Below are positions 27,290-34,664 of a stretch of 48,974 nt of DNA, in pieces. Within the stretch, counting starts at the first letter, position 1. Every line of letters begins with the position of its first letter. The notes below the pieces were generated by a model. It did no database searches. It had not been told where the DNA came from and saw nothing but the letters and a program-made list of their open reading frames with translations. Source of the DNA: Alphaproteobacteria bacterium (GTDB lineage Bacteria > Pseudomonadota > Alphaproteobacteria > Micropepsales > Micropepsaceae); NCBI GenBank assembly GCA_009693985.1, contig SHWE01000012.1, forward strand, positions 1 to 48,974, given 5' to 3'. The position numbers and the translations under genes are program-made.

Positions 27290-27774
27290 TGGCGCAGATC
27301 ACGCGCAGCGAAGTCGAGGATTTTCTCTATCGCGAGGCGGCGCTGCTCGACGAATGGCGGCTGGAAGAATGGCTGGGCCTTCTGACCGACGACGCCACCT
27401 ATGCGGTGCCGCCCAACGACAAACCCGAAGGCGATGCCGGCACGACCTTGTTCATTCTCTCCGACGATATCGTGCGCATCCGCGAGCGCATCAAGCGGCT
27501 GATGAGCCCGGAATGCCACGCGGAATATCCCCATTCGCGCACCCGCCGGCTGATTACGAATGTGCGCATCGTCGAAACGAACGGCGATACCGTGACGATT
27601 GCCGCCAATTTTATCTGCCACCGCTTCCGCCGCTATGAGCGCCAGCGCGAATATGTCGGCGCGTATCGCTATGTGCTGAAGCGCGTCGGCGGGGAGCTGC
27701 GCATCAAGGACCGCCGTGTGGTGTTAGACGCCCATGAATTGGGCTCGCTCGGCTCGGTGAGTTTTATTTTGTAG
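27289..27774 (+). CDS. Aromatic ring-hydroxylating dioxygenase, beta subunit
   Basis: A 161-residue protein of the NTF2-like beta-subunit family. Typical features are the N-terminal SEVEDFLYREAALLDEWRLE helix, EWLGLLTDDATYAVP, HSRTRRLITNVRIVE, and the closing KDRRVVLDAHELGSLGSVSF. It has no catalytic metal site and builds the alpha3-beta3 hexamer with the alpha subunit, sometimes affecting specificity. ATG 27289 overlaps the alpha stop by one base (TGATG), so the two are coupled; an in-frame GTG just before it is not needed. Confidence 0.92.
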   Translation: MAQITRSEVEDFLYREAALLDEWRLEEWLGLLTDDATYAVPPNDKPEGDAGTTLFILSDDIVRIRERIKRLMSPECHAEYPHSRTRRLITNVRIVETNGDTVTIAANFICHRFRRYERQREYVGAYRYVLKRVGGELRIKDRRVVLDAHELGSLGSVSFIL

Positions 27775-27775
27775 C

Positions 27776-27902
27776 TGTCATCCCCGGCGAGCCGCGAAGC
27801 GGCGAGGGAAGGGGATCCAGTTGGTGAAAATTTCGCGTGCTCTTGAAGATATGGATTCCATTCCCCTCGCATTGCTTACGCAATGCTCGGCCGGGAATGA
27901 CA
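27776..27902. repeat. Long inverted-repeat (REP/MITE-like) element, copy 2
   Basis: This copy has the ends TGTCATCCCCGGCGAG and CTCGGCCGGGAATGACA, matching copy 1 at 9074-9202. The inner arms are also alike (GCGAGGGAAGGGGATCCAG and ATGGATTCCATTCCCCTCGC), while the centre differs. It lies between the dioxygenase beta gene and the aldolase gene on the same strand, where the hairpin could dampen readthrough or protect the upstream mRNA. Confidence 0.9.
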
Positions 27903-27920
27903 TAACGTAGGATTTAAAAC

Positions 27921-28646
27921 GTGTCTGATCTCAAATCCGCCATCGACGAACTCGTCATCGCCAACCGCATCCTCGCGGCCGAAAAGGTCTGCGACGCCTT
28001 CGGCCATGTCAGCATCCGCCACCCCAACGACCCCAAGAAATTCCTGCTCTCACGCGGGCGCGCGCCGGAACTGATCGAAGCCGCCGACATCATGCAATTC
28101 CATCTCGACGGCACGGCAGCGGACGGCAAGGGCAAGCCCTATCTCGAACGCTTCATCCATGGCGCGATCTACGAGTTGCGTCCCGAAGTGCAGGCCGTCG
28201 TCCACAGCCACAGCTACAGCGTGGTGCCGTTCAGCGTCATCGGCGAACCCTTGCGCCCGATCATGCATGTCTGCGCCACCATCGGAGCGGAGATTCCGGT
28301 GTGGGACCCGCAAGACAATTTCGGCGACACGGATTTGCTTGTCGCCGACATCGACCAGGGACGCGATCTGGCCAAGGCGTTGGGCACGCGGACTTCGGTG
28401 CTGATGCGGGGTCACGGCTCGACGGTCGCGGGCGGTTCTTTGCGCGAGGCGGTCTATGCGGCGGTGATGCTGGAAGTGAACGCGCAGCTGCAATTGAAGG
28501 CGCAGGCGATGGGCGCGGTGAAATTCCTCACCCCGGGCGAGATCGAGAAAATTCGCGCCCGTCAGAACAAGGGCCGCCCCGGCGAAGGCTTCGACCGCGC
28601 CTGGCAATATTGGCTCCGCCACGCCGGCTTCCCAACGGACGAGTAA
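27921..28646 (+). CDS. Class II aldolase/adducin family protein, possible aromatic acid decarboxylase
   Basis: A 241-residue protein of the AraD/FucA fold. Metal-binding residues are seen in VVHSHSYSVV (His pair) and MRGHGSTVAGG (third His), with HGAIYELRPE supplying an acidic residue. The family includes sugar-phosphate aldolases and 3,4-dihydroxyphthalate decarboxylase (PhtC-like) of phthalate breakdown. Its place after a ring-hydroxylating dioxygenase favours the latter kind of reaction, though this is inference. The start is GTG 27921 with AGGA nine bases before. The repeat element separates it from the dioxygenase genes. Confidence 0.83.
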   Translation: MSDLKSAIDELVIANRILAAEKVCDAFGHVSIRHPNDPKKFLLSRGRAPELIEAADIMQFHLDGTAADGKGKPYLERFIHGAIYELRPEVQAVVHSHSYSVVPFSVIGEPLRPIMHVCATIGAEIPVWDPQDNFGDTDLLVADIDQGRDLAKALGTRTSVLMRGHGSTVAGGSLREAVYAAVMLEVNAQLQLKAQAMGAVKFLTPGEIEKIRARQNKGRPGEGFDRAWQYWLRHAGFPTDE

Positions 28647-28679
28647 TCCTTCCGCTCGGAACGACTGACCTGCTGCAAA

Positions 28680-29426
28680 TCACCTTTGGATTCCCATACC
28701 GTTGAAACGAACCACGCGCCATCCATTGGCCGTCAAGTCAACGTCGATGAGCCATCCCGTTCCGGGAATGTCTCCAAAGTAGAGGTGATACAGCAGCAAT
28801 TCGGCGCCGCCGATATTCCCACGCTCATCCAAGCTGATTTCCTTGAGGCGTCGCCGCGGCGCGGGCGCAGCCGCCGCGATGTCGGTCTGCATGCGTTTGT
28901 AATCATTGTTCGCTACAGAGGGCACTTGCGAAAACACCACGTCGAATGCCCTCGGCGACGACACCATTGAATCCACAAATCTTCGAAGCGATATGTATAC
29001 GCCTTCGGACATTCCGTTCGTGCCAATGTAGCGCGGATCATCCTGCCTCGGGCATCGGTCCAGCGGTAACGTCATGTAGATTTGGCGTTGTACGCGAGAA
29101 ATCAAAATCGACTGCAAGTCCCGTTCGTTGATGTCGCCATTCAGCTTTGCGGAAGCGGCATACGTTCTTGAGAACCTGCAAATATCCGAGGGCGAACGCG
29201 CCACGTCGGAAATCGCCCAATAACCGATAGAACCAAGCAAAGTGTTGATGCAGGCTTCGCCCGCACTATCATAAAAGTGCTCCATCAAACGTGTGACGCT
29301 GGGCGGCACGTTGGGCTCGCCCGCGAAATAAAATTTGCAATCACTGTTGATGTTTGGAGCCGCAGATAGAGCCGCTGAAGATATTGCGGCAGCGAAGGCC
29401 GCCAGCGCGTAAGTAATCCGCTTCAT
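28680..29426 (-). CDS. Secreted protein of unknown function, low GC
   Basis: A 248-residue protein with a signal peptide (TYALAAFAAAISSAALSA, cleavage near APNINSD). It has five Cys residues (SDCKFYF, EACINTL, DICRFSR, LDRCPRQ) that could form disulfides outside the cytoplasm. I recognise no family. The base composition is clearly lower in GC than the flanking catabolic genes, and the codon choice includes many A/T-ending codons, suggesting recent acquisition. It is converging on the aldolase gene and is separated from the next minus-strand gene by a terminator hairpin. Confidence 0.72.
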   Translation of the reverse strand: MKRITYALAAFAAAISSAALSAAPNINSDCKFYFAGEPNVPPSVTRLMEHFYDSAGEACINTLLGSIGYWAISDVARSPSDICRFSRTYAASAKLNGDINERDLQSILISRVQRQIYMTLPLDRCPRQDDPRYIGTNGMSEGVYISLRRFVDSMVSSPRAFDVVFSQVPSVANNDYKRMQTDIAAAAPAPRRRLKEISLDERGNIGGAELLLYHLYFGDIPGTGWLIDVDLTANGWRVVRFNGMGIQR

Positions 29427-29463
29427 GGGGATGACTTACTAGATATCGAAGTCGTGCAAAGCA

Positions 29464-29490
29464 ATCGCCGGCCTGTTTCCAGGCCGGCGA
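29464..29490 (-). terminator. Probable terminator hairpin after the methyltransferase-like gene
   Basis: A perfect 11-base-pair stem (TCGCCGGCCTG with CAGGCCGGCGA) with a TTTC loop lies just past the stop of the minus-strand gene at 29510. On the minus strand it is followed by TTGCTTTG, a weak T tract. Confidence 0.7.
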
Positions 29491-29509
29491 TGCAAGCAAC
29501 GAATTCGTT

Positions 29510-30256
29510 TTAACGCGGCTTGCGGAATTTATAGAGCACTTGCGTCGAGGGCTGGCCCGAGCGCGTGGTCAGAATGTCGGACGGGTTCGCCAGCGCGTTA
29601 CTCTCGGCTTCCAGCACAAAGCCCGCCGCCGTCACTTCCTGCTTGATCACGGCTGGGTCGATGCGGTGCAGCGACTGCGTCTGGGTCTTTCCCGTTCCCG
29701 CCGCCCCCGGATAGTCGGTGACGATATAGACGCCGCCCGGCTTCAGCGCGGCGAACACCGCTTTGTTCATCGTCGCGGTGTCGGTCGAGAACATGCCTTG
29801 ATTTTGGAAGTCGTGATAATTTTCCGACGTCCACACCACATCGACCGGCTCGGGAAAGGTCATGTCGATATAGCGCTGTTCCAACACGACGAGATTGGCG
29901 AAGCCCGGATCGCTCTTGATCGGGTCGAGACCGGCCTTGAAGCGCTCGTTGAAGGTCGGCAGGTTGACCGCATAGACCTTGCCCGTCGGGCCCACGATCT
30001 TGGAAATGATCCGCGTGACGTAGCCGCCGCCCGGAACCAGCTCGACCACCTTGTCGCCGCGCTTCACGCCGGCGAAGGTCATCAATTCTGCGGGCTTGCG
30101 CAGCGCATCGACATCCTTCTGCGCTTGCGGCCTCGAAGCGTCCGCGATGGCGGCGGCGATGTCCGGCGGCGTCGCCTGCGCGGCGAGGGTGACGGTGTAG
30201 GACGCGGCGAGCAGGCCAGCGGCCGTCGCGGCGATCAGGGCGAAGCGGGATTTCAT
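29510..30256 (-). CDS. Exported methyltransferase-like protein (COG4798 type)
   Basis: A 248-residue protein with a signal peptide (FALIAATAAGLLAASYTVTLA, then AQATPPD). The mature part has a SAM-methyltransferase-like core: VVELVPGGGYVTRIISKIVG (glycine motif), VYAVNLPTFNERF, and FAALKPGGVYIVTDYPGAAG. Such secreted methyltransferase homologs are known as a family but their substrates are not established, and SAM supply outside the cytoplasm is unexplained. It diverges from the amidohydrolase gene at 30462 across 205 bases. Confidence 0.85.
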   Translation of the reverse strand: MKSRFALIAATAAGLLAASYTVTLAAQATPPDIAAAIADASRPQAQKDVDALRKPAELMTFAGVKRGDKVVELVPGGGYVTRIISKIVGPTGKVYAVNLPTFNERFKAGLDPIKSDPGFANLVVLEQRYIDMTFPEPVDVVWTSENYHDFQNQGMFSTDTATMNKAVFAALKPGGVYIVTDYPGAAGTGKTQTQSLHRIDPAVIKQEVTAAGFVLEAESNALANPSDILTTRSGQPSTQVLYKFRKPR

Positions 30257-30461
30257 CGTGATTTCCTCCTTGGGGGCTGAATCGGACTTTAGCAGCCCCG
30301 TCTAATCCTCAGAAGCGGGGGTGTAGAAAGAGGCGCCGAAAATCGCGGCAATGTCAATTTTTCGTGTCGATTTTGCAGACCAAACGCCTGGATTCGCCGC
30401 CACGGCGCGCGGCAGGGAACTTTGATAGGATGCGGCCAAGAGGGCCGAGGGAGAGAACGTC

Positions 30462-32324
30462 ATGACACGCTTTCTAGGGGCTTGCGCGCTTGTCTCCTGC
30501 ATTGCGCTCAGCGCAAGCGCGGGCGCGCAAGGGCAGCAGACGCTCGTCATCCAAGGCGGCACGCTGATCGACGGCAATGGCGGCGCTCCGGTGCCCAATT
30601 CCGTCGTCGTCATCCAAGGCAACCGTATCACCGCCGCAGGCTCAGCCGCGCAGGTGCAGGTTCCGGCCGGGGCGCAAATCATCCGCGCCAACGGCAAATT
30701 CGTGCTGCCCGGCCTCGTCGACGCCAAGGGCAATTACAATTGGTATTACGGCGAGCCCTATCTCTATTACGGCGTCACCTCCGTGATGGTGAGCGGCGGG
30801 CGCAACGTCCAGGGTCTCGCGGAACGTGACGCCATCAATCGCGGCATCTATGCGGGGCCGCGCCTGTACCACACCATCGTCACCGTCGATGGGCCGGGCC
30901 CCGAGCTGAAGAAGCCCGACAATTACAAAGCCGGCGATGGTGCGCGCGTCGTGCGCACAGCGGAGGAAGCCGTCGCGCATGTCCGTCTGATGGCCGAGAC
31001 GGGCGCCGACATCATCACCTTCCAGAACGGCGATGGGCCGCCTGCGATCTTCGCGCCCGCCGTTGCCGAAGCGCAGCGTCTCGGCAAGGGCATCGACTTC
31101 CGCGCCATGGGCCCGCAGACGCGCGGCCGCGAAGTCGCCGCGATGGGCACCGGCATTGTGCTCGTGCATACCGGCAATGCCGGCGCGCAGATCGCCAAGG
31201 ATCCGTCGAAATGGGCGACCTATATCGAGCTTCCGCCCGACGCCTATGCCGACATGGACGAGGCCAAGGCGAACGAGCACATCCAATATCTGGTCTCGCG
31301 CCAGATGTTGCTGGAGCCCGATCTGATGGCGACGGCGCGCGGCTTCCATAAGAACTGGAAGCGGGTGCAGCAGGAGGATCGCGATTTCGCCAATCTGCCG
31401 GGCTTGCGCTCCTATTATCCCGAATATGCGCTGCGTCAGGTGTGGGAGAATGTGAAGTCGCCGGAAACCTATATGAACCCGGGCGAAATCGAGCGCCGCG
31501 CGGCGGGCTTCAAGAACCATGCCTGGTTCCTCAAACATTATGTCGATGCGGGCGGCCGTCTCGTCGCCGCGTCGGACGATCCGCAGACCCATGCCGGGCT
31601 CGGGCTGCATCAGGAGATGACGGCGTTCGTCGAAGATGTCGGGCTGACGCCGATGCAGGCGATCCAGGCGGGCACCAGCTGGGTGGCCGACGGATTCAAA
31701 ATCGCCGATGTCGGCCGCATCGCGCCGGGCAAATTCGCCGACATCCTCATCGTCGATTCCGATCCGACGGTGGACATTCTGAACCTGCGCAAAATCAGCA
31801 CCGTGCTGAAGGACGGTAAGGTTCTCGATCGCCGCTTCCACGCCGATTACAAAGGCGGCATGTTCCAGAGTTCGATCGAGCATGATTACGACGCCAATGT
31901 CGACGGCGCCGATTGGGCCGAAGCGCTGAAGCGCGCGACCTTCCGTCCCAATGTCCGCAACGGCCGTTACAACGCCGCGGGCGGTATCGATTCCGAGCTG
32001 TCGCCGACCCCGGGCGTCGAGGACATCGCGCCGCACTCTGTCACGCGCGGTGCGCCAGATACCGTCATCCGCGTCACCGGATTCAACTTCGTCAACGGCA
32101 CCGAAGCCTTGGTGAACGGCAAGCCGGTGCCGACCAAAGTGGTGAGCCGCACGCAATTGGAAGCGGCGGTGCCGCGCGGCGCGTTCGCGGAGGCGGGCAA
32201 GCTGCGTCTGCAAATCCGCAATCCGAAGCCTTTGGCGACGCCGCAATGGGGTCAAGTCTCGAACGACGCCTATGTGCTGGTGCCGTTCGAATTCACCAAG
32301 CTCCTGCCGCAGCCGAAATGGTGA
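30462..32324 (+). CDS. Secreted amidohydrolase-fold protein with degenerate metal site and C-terminal IPT/TIG domain
   Basis: A 620-residue exported protein (signal FLGACALVSCIALSASAGA). Residues 25-480 follow the amidohydrolase pattern, including LVIQGGTLIDGNGG, VLPGLVD and ADVGRIAPGKFADILIVDSD. The metal-binding HxH after PGLVDA is missing: K89 and N91 (VDAKGNYN) occupy those positions, although the late Asp motif ASDDPQTHAG is kept. Residues about 510-590 look like an IPT/TIG immunoglobulin-like domain (GVEDIAPHSVTRGAP, VIRVTGFNFVNGTEALVNG). It may be a non-hydrolytic or differently metallated member. The next gene fragment starts five bases later. Confidence 0.8.
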   Translation: MTRFLGACALVSCIALSASAGAQGQQTLVIQGGTLIDGNGGAPVPNSVVVIQGNRITAAGSAAQVQVPAGAQIIRANGKFVLPGLVDAKGNYNWYYGEPYLYYGVTSVMVSGGRNVQGLAERDAINRGIYAGPRLYHTIVTVDGPGPELKKPDNYKAGDGARVVRTAEEAVAHVRLMAETGADIITFQNGDGPPAIFAPAVAEAQRLGKGIDFRAMGPQTRGREVAAMGTGIVLVHTGNAGAQIAKDPSKWATYIELPPDAYADMDEAKANEHIQYLVSRQMLLEPDLMATARGFHKNWKRVQQEDRDFANLPGLRSYYPEYALRQVWENVKSPETYMNPGEIERRAAGFKNHAWFLKHYVDAGGRLVAASDDPQTHAGLGLHQEMTAFVEDVGLTPMQAIQAGTSWVADGFKIADVGRIAPGKFADILIVDSDPTVDILNLRKISTVLKDGKVLDRRFHADYKGGMFQSSIEHDYDANVDGADWAEALKRATFRPNVRNGRYNAAGGIDSELSPTPGVEDIAPHSVTRGAPDTVIRVTGFNFVNGTEALVNGKPVPTKVVSRTQLEAAVPRGAFAEAGKLRLQIRNPKPLATPQWGQVSNDAYVLVPFEFTKLLPQPKW

Positions 32325-32328
32325 TGGG

Positions 32329-32575
32329 ATGAATGAAAATCCGGTTTCGCGGCGGCTCATTCTCTCCGCCGCGCTTTCGCTGATGCCCGCGGCGGCTTAC
32401 GCGCAGAATTCCACGCAGGATCTGATCGGCGGCGTTCTCAACCAGCTTACCGCTCCGAGGGGGCAGCGGCCCCACCGGGCGCGCCCGCCGGCATCCGTCT
32501 GGGGCAGAACGAAATCGGCCTCGGGCTGAAAGATGCGCTGAAGGTCGCGACGCAGCGCGTGGCGGGCTTCGCCCC
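32329..32575 (+). pseudogene. Frameshifted and truncated DUF4197 gene
   Basis: The reading frame from ATG 32329 encodes a signal peptide (LILSAALSLMPAAAYA) and QNSTQDLIGGVLNQLTAPRG. At the G5 run 32459-32463 one G seems to be missing; restoring it continues in the next frame as AAAPPGAPAGIRLGQNEIGL then GLKDALKVATQRVAGF. The block EIGLGLKDALKVATQRV is the characteristic start of DUF4197 proteins, which are normally about 220 residues. Here similarity stops near residue 80, where the sequence joins a hairpin repeat and a low-GC region. The gene is thus broken twice. A deliberate frameshift is unlikely given the truncation. Confidence 0.75.
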
Positions 32576-33552
32576 TACTTCACGGTGGCGTGATCGGGGA
32601 ATCTATAGCCGAAACGGGCAAGGGGAGCGATGGGGCAGCGTCTTCGCCCCCTCCGGCCCTTCGGGCCACCTCCCCCGTAAATAACGGGGGAGGAAAGATG
32701 AGGCGCATACGTGAGCGTTTTAGGAGCCGCATTTTGACGCCGCAATGTGCCAATCAGATACTTAGCTTGAACAACTGCTATCTGAAGCGCATCCCGAGCA
32801 GCTGTTAATGTTTCGAGGTCGTTTCCACGGAAAATAAAGGAGACGTTGCAGCCGTCTTGGAAGGATTGAACTACGACTATTGGGTTACGGAGCTCCGACA
32901 CTCGCTCAATCAATTTAGAGAACCAACCACGAAGCGCCTTGTACGTATCTTTGCCCGCTTCCTAGGCGATTGCAGTCACGAACGGATTCCATACGAGGAT
33001 TAGATAAGGAAGGCCGACACGTATTAGCTCTTGGGTCGCTTCCAAAGCATTGTGTGACAAAGGACGTTTTTTGACAGGAAGTGGCGCGCCTGCTGCCGTT
33101 CCTGCAACCCACTCCGCTTCCACCTCTCTGGGATCAGTTGCGAGATCAATCCACATTTCTTTTGAAATCGATGGTAGCGTATTTGGCGGGGGCAGATTAA
33201 GTGACTTGTCGAATCCAAAATCCGAAAAGCTTTTGTGTTCGCCGACCTTATAAAATCCAAGAATCCCAGCTACGAACTTCCGCCCATCCATGGTCGTGAA
33301 CATTTCTGCCGCAATCACTTTGCCGATTGGCCGTCCAGGATCATGATTTAGTAAAAGCGGAAAGCCATCGCCTTTGATTTCCGAAAGCCAACTCGGATCG
33401 AGCGGGATAATCTTTCCATCAGTAAGCCTTTCGGCATCTGACCAAATAACGCCTGATACGAAATCTCTAAAGGCTCCATTAGTTGGCTGTCTTGCAATCG
33501 TCTCTTTGGCCCAGGCTGACGCTGCTTGACTGTCGCTCAAAAGGTTTGACAT
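32575..33552 (-). pseudogene. Low-GC hypothetical gene interrupted by an in-frame amber codon
   Basis: From ATG 33552 (AGAGG upstream) the frame encodes about 196 residues, including LLLNHDPGRPIGKVIAAEMF and IDLATDPREVEAEWVAGTAA, and ends at TAG 32962-32964. The same frame continues without other stops: EAGKDTYKALRGWFSKLIE, then RVSELRNPIVVVQSFQDG and LETLTAARDALQIAVVQAKY, before entering the hairpin repeat and stopping at 32575. The natural C-terminus is therefore probably also lost. Composition is much lower in GC than neighbours. The motif NHDPGRPIGKV recalls phage prohead proteases weakly, but no other phage gene is present. I cannot name the family. Confidence 0.65.
32655..32693. repeat. 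Double hairpin at the junction of two broken genes
   Basis: Two adjacent perfect hairpins are present: GGCCC-TTC-GGGCC (32655-32667) and CCTCCCCCGT-AAATA-ACGGGGGAGG (32669-32693). This pattern resembles intergenic palindromic repeats of GC-rich Alphaproteobacteria, but only this copy occurs in the window. It lies between the truncated DUF4197 gene and the 3' part of the amber-interrupted gene, and may mark a rearrangement point. Confidence 0.6.
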
Positions 33553-33560
33553 GGCGCCTC

Positions 33561-34403
33561 TCAAAAATCCGGCTTCTCTGCCATCGGCACTTGGTAGTCG
33601 ATGCCGAACGGATTGATGTTGTTCTCGGAGCAGATGTCCTCCGCCAAGGTCCGGGTAACGCGATCATATTGCCGCAACATCTGAAACGGCTGGTTGAACG
33701 TGCCGGGGTCGTCGATGGTCAGGAGGATTTCCAGCTTCTTGCCGTCCTCGATCGTCCGCCAGCGTTCCGTGACATGCAGTCTGTCGGTATGCGGCGTGCG
33801 GTAATTGTCGATGAAGGTCTTGTCGTTGAGCCCGATCGTATCGACGACGAGCGTATCACCCTCGTAATGGCCGACAGATTCTCCGTAGACGGAGGATTTC
33901 GGATTCGCCGAATGCGGCACGTTCAGCTTGATGTGCCGCACTTCGTTGTTGCCGGAGAAGATCATCGTGACTTCGGCGGGCGATTGCAGGATGAACAGAG
34001 CGCCGCCGAGCAGCACGTCGAAGCCCGGAACTCCGGCCGCCCTACAGGAGGAACGCGCGGTGAAGGCGAACTTGCCGGCCAGCACCTCGTCATTGTCCTT
34101 CTTCATCACGTTCTTCGCCCATTGCTTCAGATTGGGGTTGCCAATGTCGCTGATGCGCTGGGTCGGCTGTTGCCCCGTGACGCCGGCTTGGTCGTTGGAA
34201 ATGTAGCGGTGCGCGGGGTCCTGGCCGACCGGCGGTGGCGAACCTGGAACCGGAAGGAAGGCGCCGATGCCGATGCCGACCCAGGCGGTCTGGGCGGTGG
34301 GCGAAAAAACGGGGGCTGCGCTCGCCGCCACGGAATGTTGCACGGGCGCCGTGCCGGCGATAGCCGTCAGGAGCGTCAGCGAAATCATGTATGATGCGCG
34401 CAT
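33561..34403 (-). CDS. Secreted hypothetical protein of a conserved alphaproteobacterial type
   Basis: A 280-residue exported protein (signal SYMISLTLLTAIAGTAPVQH). The segment VGHYEGDTLVVDTIGLNDKT followed by FIDNYRTPHTDRLHVTERW recurs in many secreted proteins of Alphaproteobacteria, Acidobacteria and Steroidobacter-like bacteria, often encoded near amidohydrolases and DUF6152 proteins; its function is not known to me. The centre has FDVLLGGALFILQSPAEVTM. ATG 34403 follows GGGGAA. It is separated by eight bases from the interrupted gene downstream and diverges from the amidohydrolase at 34665. Confidence 0.82.
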   Translation of the reverse strand: MRASYMISLTLLTAIAGTAPVQHSVAASAAPVFSPTAQTAWVGIGIGAFLPVPGSPPPVGQDPAHRYISNDQAGVTGQQPTQRISDIGNPNLKQWAKNVMKKDNDEVLAGKFAFTARSSCRAAGVPGFDVLLGGALFILQSPAEVTMIFSGNNEVRHIKLNVPHSANPKSSVYGESVGHYEGDTLVVDTIGLNDKTFIDNYRTPHTDRLHVTERWRTIEDGKKLEILLTIDDPGTFNQPFQMLRQYDRVTRTLAEDICSENNINPFGIDYQVPMAEKPDF

Positions 34404-34439
34404 CGCTTCCCCTTGGATTTCCCCAGCCGAACGGCCCAA

Positions 34440-34664
34440 ACCTTCTAAATCCGCGAAAAAATCCTATATAGATTTTCGGCGATGTCGAGGACGAATGAAG
34501 AGGTTGCGCAACGCACCGTATACGGACGAAATGGAGCGCGGAAACGCAGCTCTCGGTACGAAATTGCACCGTAATATGCAGCAAATTTTCTTGCTTTATC
34601 CCCGGGCGGCGCGGCGCTTTGCCTGGGTATTGAAGCGAACTATCCCCGCAAAAAGGGGGGGGTT
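34440..34664. promoter_or_regulatory. Divergent intergenic region
   Basis: The stretch between the secreted hypothetical protein and the amidohydrolase is locally AT-rich (for example AAAAAATCCTATATAGATTT at 34457-34476), consistent with promoters for both directions. An eight-G run just before the amidohydrolase ATG forms its ribosome site; slippage there would not change the reading frame. I see no encoded protein here. Confidence 0.45.

Noticed and set aside
32962-33552. Possible HK97-type prohead protease from the NHDPGRPIGKV motif, hinting at a prophage
   Set aside because: Only one short motif matches, and no terminase, portal, capsid, integrase or attachment site is found nearby.
34652-34664. 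Long G run as a phase-variation tract
   Set aside because: The run lies upstream of the start codon and serves as the ribosome site; a single eight-G tract alone is not enough to claim slippage control.
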